Positions 46,428-56,336 are shown, numbered from the stretch's first letter. The stretch is DNA of 62,671 nt from UBA2210 sp036825195 (GCA_036825195.1 DAISYQ010000017.1:1-62671), one strand, 5' to 3'. The notes: generated by a model from the sequence alone, not told the origin. Numbers and translations are program-made.

Positions 46428-46709
46428 CTACAGACAGAGTATCTCATCCATAGTGAAGTCTTCAACTTGTGAAGGATCGATTCCTTTAATATGGGCGGCG
46501 AGTTCCCTTGCCGGCATCTCAGGGAAGGTCTTTATCACCCTCCAGTTGTTATCCTTCAGCCAGTTGTAAAACTGCCAGGCGTAACAATCCTTACAGTAGA
46601 TGGTTTTTTTCTCAATATATTCATTCCCCTCTAAATCATCGAGTACCGTATGGTGTGCACAATTGATCTTCCTGCAAAAAGTTCCTGAGATATATGGTTT
46701 ATCCGGCAT
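46428..46709 (-). CDS. Small Cys/His-rich hypothetical protein
   Basis: 93 residues with Cys12, Cys17, His19-His20 and a CKDCYAW motif near 39-42, so a zinc site is plausible. C-terminal helix acidic. No family recognised. GGAGAG lies eleven bases before the ATG. Single gene. Confidence 0.6.
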   Translation of the reverse strand: MPDKPYISGTFCRKINCAHHTVLDDLEGNEYIEKKTIYCKDCYAWQFYNWLKDNNWRVIKTFPEMPARELAAHIKGIDPSQVEDFTMDEILCL

Positions 46710-47447
46710 GATGGTTTCTCTCCTCTCTGTGTACCCTTCTTCTCCGTGACGACCTTAGACCTTGTTGATGTTTAGCCCGACTTGGCATGAAGACTACTCC
46801 CCCAATAATAAAAGTATAAGAAAAACCATCTTGTGAGTCAATGGAATAATAACAATACTATTCAGATAGTTATACTATTTACATCCATATGGAAAGCGTA
46901 GTCGTTTGAATGAACTCCCTATGGGTGGAAGAAAGGATCATAAATCGAATTTTATTCATGAAGTTGCCACAGCACCAAGAAAGAAAAAATCTTGCATCGA
47001 AGAACCACATAAGGTCGCAATTATATGGAGTCGATGAACTCCATCATGTTGATTAATTGATCAACAGTAATATATTGATAATGCGGGATAAAATAAGTGT
47101 TGAGATGGTTGTACTGTCATTTAAAAGGAAAAACAGAGATATCCTCTCTTCTTTGCGGCCTTCATGTTTTCATGTATCGCATGCACCTTTGAAGTCTCAG
47201 AACCGTTTCAGGATACAATCGGTTATTACAACTTGAACTATTCAGTATTCTTAAAAGTTCTTGACTAAACTAAAAGAAACCGTTAGTAATCTCTTATGTT
47301 TTTGTGTCCTGGTTCTGTGTTAGCCGCTATAGTCAAGCCGATTGTAATGAAGATGTGAACATGTTCTAAACCTGATAGCGCTGATTTTCGATCAAAACTT
47401 AAAGCGTCATGAGGGTGATTACAAGTAACCTTTTCAGGGGGGTCGAT
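46710..47447. other. Intergenic region before tandem HD protein
   Basis: AT-rich spacer of about 740 bases with several short symmetries (e.g. GTTGAT / ATCAAC at 47048-47065, and ATAACTATC-like steps at 46840-46880). No protein or RNA gene I can support. Confidence 0.4.
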
Positions 47448-48722
47448 ATGCGACAAAATGCTACCGTCAATCTAGGAAATCTCACACTCTCCCTTTCCGA
47501 CGCTATGGATCTCGCCAGTCCTTTGTTAATACATCATGAACAAAGGGTGGCCTTTGTCGTATGGGAACTGGGAAAGATTGCAGGGTTTTCAGACGAAAGA
47601 TTGGAAAACATCTTTATGGCAGCCTTGCTGCATGATATTGGTGCTCTTTCCATGGAGGAGAAAATCTCCCTTCGGAATTTTGAGGTAGACAATGTCGAAT
47701 CACACTGCATCCGCGGTGAAATTCTGCTTTCCAACATACCATGGCTGAAGAGATCGTCTAAGATAGTACGATACCATCACAGGGAATGGCAGCATTGGGA
47801 GGAATCAATCGAAAATCCCCTCGTTTTTGACTCGCAGATATTATTCCTTGCCGACTATATAGAACGTCAGGTAATACGGGAACAATACATTCTTCATCAA
47901 CATGAACATATTATTTCAAGAATTAAGTCATTATCCGGATCTTTGTTTCACCCTCGGATTATAAATCTTTTCCTTATGGCCTCTCATCGAGAAGAGTTTT
48001 GGCTGGATTTGGTTTCTCCCAGACTGTATTCGCTTCTCCTGAACAGAGGGCCTTTGAGAAAAAAAGAGATAGACCTTACCAACATATCCTTATTATCCGA
48101 ACTTTTCAGAAATATCATCGATTTCCGTTCACGCTTTACTTCGACCCACTCTTCAGGTGTTGCTACAGCTGCGGCCAAACTATCGGAGCGGTTTGGTTTG
48201 ACCGAAACAGAAATAGAGCTTATGCGGGTCGCAGGCAATTTGCACGATATAGGCAAACTGGCTATCCCTAACAGCATCCTCGAAAAACCCGGCAAACTCG
48301 TAAAAAAAGAGATAGCCGTCATGAAATCACATACATACTATACGTACTGGATAATCGATACCATCGGAGGGCTTCAGCAGATTGCGGAATGGGCCGCTTA
48401 CCACCACGAAAGACTTGATGGCTCGGGCTATCCCTTTCATTGCACGGAAGCCGAGCTTAGTACCGGAGCACGAATCATGATGGTCGCGGATATCTTTACT
48501 GCGTTGACCGAAGACAGGCCCTATAGAAAGGGGATGTCTAAGGGAAGGGTTGCCGGAATCATAAAACGGTTTGCAAATAGGGGTCTTTTGGATCCCGGAA
48601 TAGTTTGTCTGCTCTTCGAGAACTTGGATGAGATTTCGTCTGATGTGATTGAACAGCAGAATATTGTGAGAGATTTTTATGAAAAGCAATTTTCCTTCAT
48701 TCAAGGAGCAAACAACGCTTAG
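47448..48722 (+). CDS. Tandem HD / HD-GYP protein
   Basis: About 424 residues. N-terminal HD domain (~25-170; LLHDIGALS, RYHHREW) and C-terminal HD-GYP domain (~225-415; NLHDIGKLAIP, HHERLDGSGYP). The second carries the full HD-GYP signature and should hydrolyse c-di-GMP; the first lacks the GYP step. ATG 47448 follows a GGGGGG box; the frame is open to 47409. Single gene. Confidence 0.9.
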   Translation: MRQNATVNLGNLTLSLSDAMDLASPLLIHHEQRVAFVVWELGKIAGFSDERLENIFMAALLHDIGALSMEEKISLRNFEVDNVESHCIRGEILLSNIPWLKRSSKIVRYHHREWQHWEESIENPLVFDSQILFLADYIERQVIREQYILHQHEHIISRIKSLSGSLFHPRIINLFLMASHREEFWLDLVSPRLYSLLLNRGPLRKKEIDLTNISLLSELFRNIIDFRSRFTSTHSSGVATAAAKLSERFGLTETEIELMRVAGNLHDIGKLAIPNSILEKPGKLVKKEIAVMKSHTYYTYWIIDTIGGLQQIAEWAAYHHERLDGSGYPFHCTEAELSTGARIMMVADIFTALTEDRPYRKGMSKGRVAGIIKRFANRGLLDPGIVCLLFENLDEISSDVIEQQNIVRDFYEKQFSFIQGANNA

Positions 48723-48987
48723 ATAGAGTATTAAAAAGCCAAATGAAGTCGTAATTACATACCCGTATTTTTTACCGTAGTCGATTAAGAGTAGCTCCTG
48801 CTTACAAAAGAAGAAAATACAATGTATGAGTTGATCATAATTCTCTCTACTTTAGAAAGAGACATGTGATTACGGTTTACGTTGTTATGCACTCGGGCTT
48901 GAGATCACGGAACGTAGAAAAAATAGCCCTCATTCGTATTTAATTGAAGAACCCGTTCGGATGATTCAGAATGTGGTCATTGCAGTC

Positions 48988-49022
48988 ATAAAAAGGGGTT
49001 ACGAGACATCTCGTAACCCCTT
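48988..49022 (-). terminator. Terminator of the tRNA-Thr gene
   Basis: 13-bp perfect stem AAGGGGTTACGAG / CTCGTAACCCCTT, 4-nt loop, T-run on the minus strand. It ends the tRNA transcript read from the right. The preceding 48723-48987 holds nothing recognised. Confidence 0.82.
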
Positions 49023-49028
49023 GAAATC

Positions 49029-49081
49029 TGGAGCCGATGAGCGGATTTGAACCGCTGACCTACTGATTACGAATCAGTTGC
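49029..49081 (-). pseudogene. Truncated tRNA-Thr(CGT): element attachment site
   Basis: On the minus strand the sequence from GCAACTGATTCGTAATCAGT through the T-arm to CGGCTCCA is the 3' ~53 bases of a tRNA-Thr with anticodon CGT. The 5' acceptor and D-arm are replaced by unrelated AT-rich DNA beginning around 49082. This is how a chromosome looks after an element has integrated into a tRNA gene: the 3' fragment stays on this side and the rebuilt tRNA should stand at the far end, outside the window. The integrase gene starts 147 bases to the right. Confidence 0.82.
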
Positions 49082-49147
49082 TACCGCTCGTAACCAATTG
49101 AAATAACAGATAAATATAATGATTCTAAATGGTGAGTTTTTAAATCG

Positions 49148-49169
49148 TATTGATATAATAAAATCAATA
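49148..49169. promoter_or_regulatory. Inverted repeat before the integrase
   Basis: TATTGAT / ATCAATA with an 8-base A/T spacer, ~60 bases before the integrase ATG. A binding site for an integrase arm domain or repressor is possible. Confidence 0.4.
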
Positions 49170-49227
49170 TGTTATAGAGGCAATTTCTTATGGTATTTTC
49201 ACAATTTTTTCACAGTAAGGAATAACG

Positions 49228-50427
49228 ATGGAAGCAAATATTGTAAAGAAACTCACCTCGCCACAAAATATTACGCTATATAGAAGAACCGATACACCTT
49301 ATATCTATTATTACTTTACTTGGAAAGGAAAAAGCTACAAAGGTACAACAGGAAAAAAAGAGAAACAAGCAGCAATAGATAGAATGAATAGTATATATTA
49401 TGAGCTGACGCATGATATCAGAAAGACCAAGATTGTTAAATTTGAAAAGATCTCAAACGACTTCCTTAAATATATAGAAAAAAGAGTCTCCCCCAAAACT
49501 TTTACTGAGTATCAAAGAGGTTGTAAAAATCTTTGTGAAAAATTTGGCAAAAATGACATTGAAAAATTTGGCGGGAAAAACATCTATCTGGAATATCAAT
49601 CTTGGAGAAGCGATTATTATAAGACACATCAAAAGAGGGTTAGATCACAAAGAAATGGAGAATACCTTAAAGGGAGAATATATGACAAAGTTGGCAATAC
49701 GACATTGAATAGAGAATGCAGATTGTTAGTTTCAATATTGCGATTTGGGAAAGAATATTCAGGGGTATTGAAGGGTAAAGATATTATGCCCTATACTATT
49801 TTAGAAGAGAAAAGAAGAGAAAATATTCTCAATAAAGCAGACTATCTTACTCTTAAGGAATATTGGAAAGAAAAAAACCCTTACTATGCTCATATCTTAT
49901 CATTCCTTAATAACACCGGTATCAGATACCCCTCAGAACTAAACAATTTAAAATGGAATGATGTAGAACTTAAAAGAGAGCGTATCATTATCAGAGATAG
50001 AAAGAACAAGAGTAAAAAAGGACCAATTAGTAGTGAGGTACCTATTACTGACAGTACAAAGGAAATTCTTCAATCGTTGAAAGAAAGAGAAGGAATATCT
50101 ACGAAACCAAATGATTATGTTTTTGTAGATGATAATGGTAAACGAATAAAAAACATCGGTAAAAGTTTTAAAAAGAGTTTAATAGCATGTGGAATTGATA
50201 GGTCAATTACTATGTATTCACTGAGACATGTATATACTACAAGAATGATGAAGCGCCCTGACATTCCTGTACCGGTGATTTCAATGATATTGGGGCACAG
50301 AGATACGACAATGGTTGAGAATAGATACGGGCATCTGAAACCTGGTGATGGCATACGCATAGTACTGGAAAGTGAACAAGGGAAAAAAATAAGAAAGGAG
50401 CGGGAGAAAAAGAAAAATCAAGAATAA
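49228..50427 (+). CDS. int: Tyrosine-recombinase integrase
   Basis: 399 residues. Catalytic Arg233 (NTGIRYPSELNNLKW), box II Y330-SLR333-H334, GH at 356-357 and Tyr367 (ENRYGHL) are all present. N-terminal arm-binding and core-binding segments (1-190) are Lys-rich. It should cut at the tRNA-Thr site next to it. AAGGA precedes the ATG. Base composition is much AT-richer than the left part of the window. Confidence 0.95.
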   Translation: MEANIVKKLTSPQNITLYRRTDTPYIYYYFTWKGKSYKGTTGKKEKQAAIDRMNSIYYELTHDIRKTKIVKFEKISNDFLKYIEKRVSPKTFTEYQRGCKNLCEKFGKNDIEKFGGKNIYLEYQSWRSDYYKTHQKRVRSQRNGEYLKGRIYDKVGNTTLNRECRLLVSILRFGKEYSGVLKGKDIMPYTILEEKRRENILNKADYLTLKEYWKEKNPYYAHILSFLNNTGIRYPSELNNLKWNDVELKRERIIIRDRKNKSKKGPISSEVPITDSTKEILQSLKEREGISTKPNDYVFVDDNGKRIKNIGKSFKKSLIACGIDRSITMYSLRHVYTTRMMKRPDIPVPVISMILGHRDTTMVENRYGHLKPGDGIRIVLESEQGKKIRKEREKKKNQE

Positions 50428-50622
50428 TTTGGACTTAATTCCCTCTGTAGCTATATCTTATGCTCAATTCATTACCTTTAATGATATACTAACCTGTAAG
50501 GAACATGGTTCAGCTCACAAGAAATATACTAATCATTGACAATGACATTTAAAAGGGAAAAGGTTTAAACACATTAACATAACCATGTATATATCAATGG
50601 CTTATGAAGATATTTCATAAGT

Positions 50623-51180
50623 CTATGTCAGCATTGTAGATAATACATTCACCCCCCCGATACCTGTAAGTATACCTATTACGACACCAATTATTGCTAT
50701 TATTCTTCCTTTTCTCTGAGTACAGATGCTTCGTATTCCAAGCACAATCGACCCAGCGGAAAAAAAGAGCTGACCGCAGACAGATTCGATATCTAAAAGT
50801 GATGTATCTATAAAAGCAAGAGAACAGAAAATACCTGTTGTCAACGAAAGAACCGGTAGCCAATACGTTTCACGCTTATTTACTGAAACAGAGAGAGGGG
50901 GAGTTGGTATTTTCTCCCCACTCTTCTCATCTGATTTTACACTTTCAGGTATAATTAAAGGGGGTGGGTTTGGAGGTGTTTCTTGCTTCTTTCTTTCACA
51001 AAAGATTACATGTAATTGTGAAAAGAGCGGAACAAAAAAACCATAAAAAAACCACGCGCCGAAACTTCTTCCCTTCGCAAGAGCAATGATTCCGGTTATT
51101 CCTCCAGACACTATCAAAGGAGATAGAACATACACTATAAATAAAACTATCGTTAATGAGTCTTCTTCTAATATGCTCAT
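50623..51180 (-). CDS. Membrane protein of unknown function
   Basis: 185 residues: two N-terminal transmembrane helices (~8-30, ~40-60), a Pro/Ser-rich polar linker (PPNPPPLIIPES), and two more helices (~107-125, ~133-150) plus one at the end (~158-180). No family recognised. No clear ribosome binding site for the ATG at 51180. It follows the TM2 gene on the same strand. Confidence 0.6.
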   Translation of the reverse strand: MSILEEDSLTIVLFIVYVLSPLIVSGGITGIIALAKGRSFGAWFFYGFFVPLFSQLHVIFCERKKQETPPNPPPLIIPESVKSDEKSGEKIPTPPLSVSVNKRETYWLPVLSLTTGIFCSLAFIDTSLLDIESVCGQLFFSAGSIVLGIRSICTQRKGRIIAIIGVVIGILTGIGGVNVLSTMLT

Positions 51181-51201
51181 GAGGTATGCTTTGATAACTT
51201 G

Positions 51202-51405
51202 TTACGTAAGAGGGGTGCCGTCACTCATTTTCAGCCCGCCGGTAATGATTCTGATGAAATCAATCAGAGACCAGATGCCGAACCCCCCGAGGGTAATAAG
51301 CTTTAAAACCCCTAAACCTGTGTACCCCAACATGAAGCGGTCAACTCCCAAGGTTCCAAGAAAAAGACTTACAATGATCATGGTTGTTTTTGATTTCGGT
51401 TCCAC
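51202..51405 (-). CDS. TM2-domain membrane protein
   Basis: About 67 residues: basic start, TM2 domain of two helices joined by a short turn with the D-R-F-x-x-G motif (LGVDRFMLGYTGLGVLKL) and IWSLIDFIRII. An upstream ATG (51420) has no ribosome binding site, whereas the GTG at 51405 has AGGAGG six bases before it. TM2 proteins have few known functions. Confidence 0.87.
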   Translation of the reverse strand: MEPKSKTTMIIVSLFLGTLGVDRFMLGYTGLGVLKLITLGGFGIWSLIDFIRIITGGLKMSDGTPLT

Positions 51406-51577
51406 ACTTTTCCTCCTCATTATTCGTTTTTAGTTAGAGCCATAAAGCCCGAATATAATGCCAGGTATGGCAGCATGGTGATATACATACTATAAGTAGC
51501 ATTGTCAACTAATATATTACTCATAGGTGTCTGTATTAGGTTTTCTTATTAGGCTATAAAATCGCAGGAGACCTTCT

Positions 51578-51913
51578 ATGGGTATTGAAGTATTAAAAAG
51601 ACAATTAGGGTTGCGGCTCAAGGAATTACGCTTGAACCGAGGGTTGAGACAAGAAGACCTTGAGAAATGGGGTTTCTCGTACCGGTACTACGGGAAGATG
51701 GAAAGAGGGCTCGTCAACCCTACACTTGATACCTTGCTTAAGTTATGCGAAATCTTCGAAGTTACCTTGTCTGATCTGTTTGCCTTCATGAATGGTGATG
51801 AGTTTGTCTCAGAGGAAAGAGAAGCAATAGCCTTAAAAATAGCAGAGATTTTAAAAAGAGAAGACAAAGCTAAGATTGGAAAACTGCGCATATTCTTAGA
51901 TGAAATTCTGTAA
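51578..51913 (+). CDS. XRE-family transcriptional regulator
   Basis: 111 residues: HTH_3 domain (~8-68; LKELRLNRGLRQEDLEKWGF, PTLDTLLKLCEIFEVTLSDLF) and a C-terminal helix. GGAG about ten bases before the ATG. Divergent from the TM2/membrane genes; a likely repressor for element genes. Confidence 0.9.
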   Translation: MGIEVLKRQLGLRLKELRLNRGLRQEDLEKWGFSYRYYGKMERGLVNPTLDTLLKLCEIFEVTLSDLFAFMNGDEFVSEEREAIALKIAEILKREDKAKIGKLRIFLDEIL

Positions 51914-52278
51914 TCTGATTAGGAAAGAATCACAAATTAAAAACAAGACTGATTGTAAAAGTAAAATACTATCGGTAGGGTTGTTATCGTTTGATATTTC
52001 TAAAAATATATTCAATTCATATGCTATTCCTTAATAATGGTTGATTCGCTAAATAAAGAGGGTAGGGGGGGGAAGTATTCCCTGGTATAAAAAACAAGAT
52101 CTGACGCAATCTGAAGCGTTATAACGTGATTTATAATAGCGACTGACCCATTGCAAAAAAGTTTTATACAGTTACTGACAGATGATTTTGATCAAAGGGG
52201 AATACTGAGCTGTTGGAAGTGTAATAGAGCATTTTAGTCTCTTTTCGAGCGATTAGTGGTGTTAACTGCACCTATCGG
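51914..52278. other. Intergenic region
   Basis: AT-rich, convergent space between the XRE regulator and the nuclease-like gene. No gene or clear terminator seen. Confidence 0.4.
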
Positions 52279-52716
52279 TTATGGCTTTTTTATTGGGAAT
52301 TTATCCCATTTGTTTTCATATGGTGTAATTGAACCCCAGTTGAGACCAAATCCAGAAGTATAAGAAGTTCCATCTTTTTTTGTTTTTCGTGTTTTAGCAA
52401 ACTCGTTCCTTGAATCTTCATGGGTTAAGATGAAATATCGCCATGAGGTCTGTTCGTCCTTCGGAACCAACACAACTACTAAAAATAGTTCTTCTTCGCT
52501 ATACCTTTCAAAAAATTCTTTTTGAACATAGAATCCGTAAGAACCTGAAATTCCCTTGACTTGTACTTTAAACGATTTACCTCCCGGAATAGAACACAAG
52601 AGGTCGATCCTTGGAGTATTTCCAATGGTAAATGCTACATCGTACCCGCGCCTTGATAGCTCAGCGGAAATAGCGAATGCAGCAGCAGATGCTGTATGCT
52701 GTTTATTTCGTGTCAT
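52279..52716 (-). CDS. Possible PD-(D/E)XK-fold nuclease
   Basis: 145 residues. HTASAAAFAISAELSRRGYDVAF then RIDLLCSIPGGKSFKVQVKG: an Asp followed by Q-x-K at the spacing of a restriction-endonuclease-like core, as in DUF4365-type proteins. The C-terminal part has FILTHEDSRNEF. No methylase is next to it. It might be a Vsr/DUF4365-type or homing nuclease; unproven. Confidence 0.55.
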   Translation of the reverse strand: MTRNKQHTASAAAFAISAELSRRGYDVAFTIGNTPRIDLLCSIPGGKSFKVQVKGISGSYGFYVQKEFFERYSEEELFLVVVLVPKDEQTSWRYFILTHEDSRNEFAKTRKTKKDGTSYTSGFGLNWGSITPYENKWDKFPIKKP

Positions 52717-53413
52717 TTTCTTTTCCTATAATATGCCTATTAGGTATTTTACAGACTTTTGTGTAACCTTATCTTATTTTACGGAAAATGAAAAAGAAAA
52801 ATCTAATGCAAAATCAACTGAATATTTTGTGATAATAAAGAGCAAAAACACAAGTTGGTAAAACATAAAAAAATTAGTAGCGGCTGCCAATAAATACCAT
52901 TCGTAATTGACTGTAGTATCTAATCAAATAAACAATAGTACATGAAAAATTTCACAAAATAAGCTACACGGAGATATTTGCATACCTACTTTGTAAAATC
53001 TTAAACCCTCCATCTACAAGTCCACAACATCGTTTTTTGAAAGTATCACTTAAAACTTCTTGACAAGTGTTAATAATCGAGTTAGTCAGTTCGCGTTCTT
53101 GCTATCTTGAATTTAATACCAACGTTTCATTTGTGCTTTAGTGCATTCATAATCAGGGGCATGTAATTTGATTACCAAGATCCCTGTTTCTTAAAATAAT
53201 ATTTAATTATAAAAAGTTTAAGAGCAAAAGCCTTTAATTTAATCAATTATTGAAGTTAGGAATAGGAAAAGGTGTAAGTATCTGGCGTATTTTATTTGTC
53301 AGAGAAAGGTCTTAACAAAATAATTAGTTTAACAGAGGAAGGCTCAATGTTGAACCTGTGATTTCCAATGAAATTTTTAACCGTAACACTAATCAATTGA
53401 AAGGAGAGTGAAA
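52717..53413. other. AT-rich intergenic region
   Basis: About 700 bases with no coding frame I can support. A TTGACA-like box occurs at 53061-53066 but no well-placed -10. Confidence 0.4.
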
Positions 53414-53743
53414 ATGGCGTTGGTAAACTGTCCGGAATGTAAATCTGAAGTGAGTAATACTGCATTAAAATGCCCAAATTGTGGTGTTCAACTAAGGAAA
53501 CTGAAAAGAAGCATTTTTGGTAAGATAGTTAAATGGACGTTTATTCTTTTTAATATTCTTATGGTGATCTGGATTTTTGCAGGCATGAATGCGGCAACTG
53601 AGGGAATGCAAGCCATGTCTGAAGCAGAGCGAACAGGTGCTGAAATAGGCACGGGAATCGGAATAATGATGATAGTCACGCTTTGGGTTTTTGGTGATGT
53701 CATACTTGGTCTTTTTGTTTTATTTACACGCCCAAAAGCCTGA
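53414..53743 (+). CDS. Zinc-ribbon membrane protein
   Basis: About 109 residues. N-terminal zinc ribbon with two CxxC pairs (NCPECKSEV, KCPNCGVQL), a basic stretch, and two transmembrane helices (~42-62, ~85-105). ATG 53414 follows AAGGAG at good spacing. Function unknown. Confidence 0.8.
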   Translation: MALVNCPECKSEVSNTALKCPNCGVQLRKLKRSIFGKIVKWTFILFNILMVIWIFAGMNAATEGMQAMSEAERTGAEIGTGIGIMMIVTLWVFGDVILGLFVLFTRPKA

Positions 53744-53826
53744 GAACCTATAGTGACCATTTGATAAACCCGCATTAAACTTTATGGTTGTTTAATATAT
53801 TAAACGGAAAGGAAATAGTAATAGTA

Positions 53827-55359
53827 ATGAAAAAACCGGTACTACTTTTCGTTGGGCTTGTTTTTTGTTTACAAATCTTCATAGTTGGCTGTGTTAACAA
53901 TATGGAAAGCGGTTCAGTTATAGGGCAGCTTGGAATTGTTACTTCTGAACTTAAGAGTGCCCGTAGTTTTGGTGTTAAAGAAAAGAATATAGCGTATCAA
54001 TTGCTTGAAGAATTCAATCAATATAAGAATCTTTCTATACCTGATGTTGAATCTCGATTCCGTAATGACCTTGAAACATTAGTTGCTGTATTAGAAAAGC
54101 AAAATGCAGATGATATTAATTCTGCGGCTACTTCAATGCACGAAAGTAGCATCATTTTTGAAAAAGAAATGAGAAAAGAAATTCTTGATATTGATGCAAA
54201 GAAAGAGAGGGAATTGCAAGAAGCGAGAACTAAAGCGGAACAAGAAGTAAATAAGGCAGAAAATTTACTTAAAGAATACAGTAAACACAAATTTCCGTCT
54301 ATGGCTGATTATGAGGTTCAATTGCAAAGTGACTTGTCTACCTTAAACGATATATCATTTTCAAAACATTTAGAAACTATAAACTCAGCATTAGATAGAT
54401 TACATGCAAGCTCGACCAGTTTTGAGACTGAGATGAGAAAACAAATTGAACAAGAGAGGGAATTGCAAGAAGCGAGAACTAAGGCAGAACAAGAAGTAGG
54501 TAAGTCAGAGGATTTGCTTAAAGAATACAGTAAACACAAATTTCCGTCTATGGCTGATCATGAGGTTCAATTGCAAAGTGACTTATCTGTTCTAAATGCT
54601 GTTATGCTCTCAAATAATTCTGATTCCATAATTGCTGCATCAGATAAGTTACATGTAAGCTCAACGAGTTTTGAAACTGAAATGAAGAGAAAAAACGCAG
54701 GACCAAGAGCTAAAAATGAAAAAATGAGAGCAGAGACTTTACTTGAGGAATACAGTAAACATAAGTCTCTTTCTATGACCGCTTACGAAAAAAAATTACG
54801 GAATGACCTTTCAGAGTTGAATGAAGTTATTTCTTTAAAAAATACAGATTCTATCATTGCCGCATCAGATAAATTAGATGCAAGCTCGACCAGTTTTGAA
54901 ACTGAGATGAGAAAGCAAATTAAAATTCTGGAAGAAAAAAGAGCAGAAGAGGAAAAAAGAAAAGCAGTCGCAAGAGCAAGTGCAGAGAAAGAAAAAAGAT
55001 ATGGCCCGGCTGTTGCAGAGATAAAAAAAATATTAAAACATTTGGTAAATAATGGAGCATTATTTATTGACCCTGATAAGTTAGTATATGAATATACACC
55101 ATCTGAAGATGGGAAAAATTATGTGGTGATTTCTGGTGAGTTGACATTAACAATGAATTCAGTGGGAAATATTTCACTCTTCTCAGACAAAAATGCACTT
55201 TTGAAAGCAAGAGCTTATTATGAACAAATGGGTTCTTTTTCAGACTCTTTCGTTAATGTCTCTAAAAATGGCAATATATTATTAACAAGTTTTTCTACAG
55301 AACCACTGTTATTAAACAAAGCATTGTATCGACTGATTATAGCTTTTGAGACGTATTGA
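53827..55359 (+). CDS. Coiled-coil repeat lipoprotein
   Basis: About 510 residues: lipobox IVGC (Cys20) then four ~83-residue Lys/Glu-rich helical repeats, ending in a C-terminal beta domain (~420-505; DPDKLVYEYTPSEDGK, YYEQMGSFSDSF). Repeats 2 and 3 are nearly identical in DNA (54205- and 54454-, offset 249 bases). Each repeat ends in SSTSFETEM. It resembles no characterised family; the repeats could span the periplasm. Start: the frame is open to 53788; ATG 53827 gives a proper signal peptide but its AAAGGA box is distant. Confidence 0.7.
   Translation: MKKPVLLFVGLVFCLQIFIVGCVNNMESGSVIGQLGIVTSELKSARSFGVKEKNIAYQLLEEFNQYKNLSIPDVESRFRNDLETLVAVLEKQNADDINSAATSMHESSIIFEKEMRKEILDIDAKKERELQEARTKAEQEVNKAENLLKEYSKHKFPSMADYEVQLQSDLSTLNDISFSKHLETINSALDRLHASSTSFETEMRKQIEQERELQEARTKAEQEVGKSEDLLKEYSKHKFPSMADHEVQLQSDLSVLNAVMLSNNSDSIIAASDKLHVSSTSFETEMKRKNAGPRAKNEKMRAETLLEEYSKHKSLSMTAYEKKLRNDLSELNEVISLKNTDSIIAASDKLDASSTSFETEMRKQIKILEEKRAEEEKRKAVARASAEKEKRYGPAVAEIKKILKHLVNNGALFIDPDKLVYEYTPSEDGKNYVVISGELTLTMNSVGNISLFSDKNALLKARAYYEQMGSFSDSFVNVSKNGNILLTSFSTEPLLLNKALYRLIIAFETY
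54205..54590 (+). repeat. Tandem 249-base in-gene duplication
   Basis: GAGAGGGAATTGCAAGAAGC starts at 54205 and again at 54454; the two copies stay nearly identical for ~135 bases. A recent duplication of one 83-codon unit inside the lipoprotein gene. Confidence 0.85.
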
Positions 55360-55865
55360 TAGAGACCTTTATTTAGATATAACGATTTCCAGAAATGTGA
55401 GAACAGAACATCATACAGTGAAGTTAAAAAATGCATCACAGAGCTACCTGAAGCGTTTTACGCTTATATGCATATAAGCGGTAGGAGTTAAACAAAGTTA
55501 AACAATGAGTTCGAAGCATATAAAGAAAAGCGTCGATTAAGACATAGATGTGATAATTAATTAAGGAAATTTGCAGCTATTTCTTGACACTGATTCTTCT
55601 CGCTTATAAAAAATGGAAAAATATCAACTTCCAGGTTTTTTGAACCAATTAGTCGATCAAAAAGTATGTGAACAGCTGTAACCAGGGGTGATTATGGTCT
55701 GATCATCAAAAGTCCTGTTTTTCAAGACGAAAGATAGGGCTTTTGTTTTTGTGACTGAAAAGATTGAGAGATCAAAACGATAAAAAACAATTAATACGAG
55801 GGGATGTCTCTGATTTCCTGGTTTTTTCAAGAGGCTTCAGCAACTAAGAAGAAAGGAGTTTACCT
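55360..55865. other. Intergenic region with palindrome and gene remnant
   Basis: Holds a 20-bp perfect palindrome (55461-55480, arms CGCTTATATG / CATATAAGCG) with AAGCG just before it, a tandem pair of AGTTAAACAA (55486-55505), a 22-codon frame MEKYQLPGFLNQLVDQKVCE.. (55613-55681) that looks like the start of a lost HNH-type gene, and one copy of the 54-base terminator repeat. Confidence 0.5.
55697..55750 (+). repeat. 54-base terminator-like repeat, left copy
   Basis: GTCTGATCATC then AAAAGTCCTGTTTTTC / GAAAGATAGGGCTTTT stem and GTTTTT. Imperfect copy of 57504-57557. The two flank the nfeD-SPFH pair in direct orientation. Confidence 0.7.
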
Positions 55866-56336
55866 GTGATTGAAATATGGCATCTATGGGTAATTGCCGG
55901 GTTAGTTCTATGGATTGTTGAGATATTTACTCCGGGCTTTGTTGTTGGTGTTTTTGGTACGGCATGCCTTATTGTTGCCCCCTTTGCAGGGTCAGCTATT
56001 TCCATAAAAATACAGCTATTGATATTTGGCATTGCCACGGCGATCATTTTTTTTGGTATCAGGCCATTTATCATAAGGTATTTCTACAACAGGGAGACTA
56101 ATCTTAAAACGAACGCTGAAGCTTTGATTGGGAAATCAGGCATCGTTGTAGAGGCAATAGACAATATTTCGGGGAGTGGGAGGGCACGAATCGGAGGGGA
56201 GGTTTGGCGTGCTATCACCACTGACAACTCATTGGTTGATGTGGGAAAAAGAATCATTGTTAGAGAAATAGATGGGTGTAAACTCGTGGTGGAAGTGGGA
56301 ATAGAAACAACTCAACAAGGAGGCACAAATCAATGA
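55866..56336 (+). CDS. NfeD-family membrane protein
   Basis: 156 residues, three transmembrane helices (~8-70) then a C-terminal OB-fold (~85-150; LIGKSGIVVEAIDN). This is the short NfeD1b type that forms an operon with SPFH proteins. GTG start with AAAGGAG upstream. Overlaps the SPFH gene by four bases. Confidence 0.88.
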   Translation: MIEIWHLWVIAGLVLWIVEIFTPGFVVGVFGTACLIVAPFAGSAISIKIQLLIFGIATAIIFFGIRPFIIRYFYNRETNLKTNAEALIGKSGIVVEAIDNISGSGRARIGGEVWRAITTDNSLVDVGKRIIVREIDGCKLVVEVGIETTQQGGTNQ

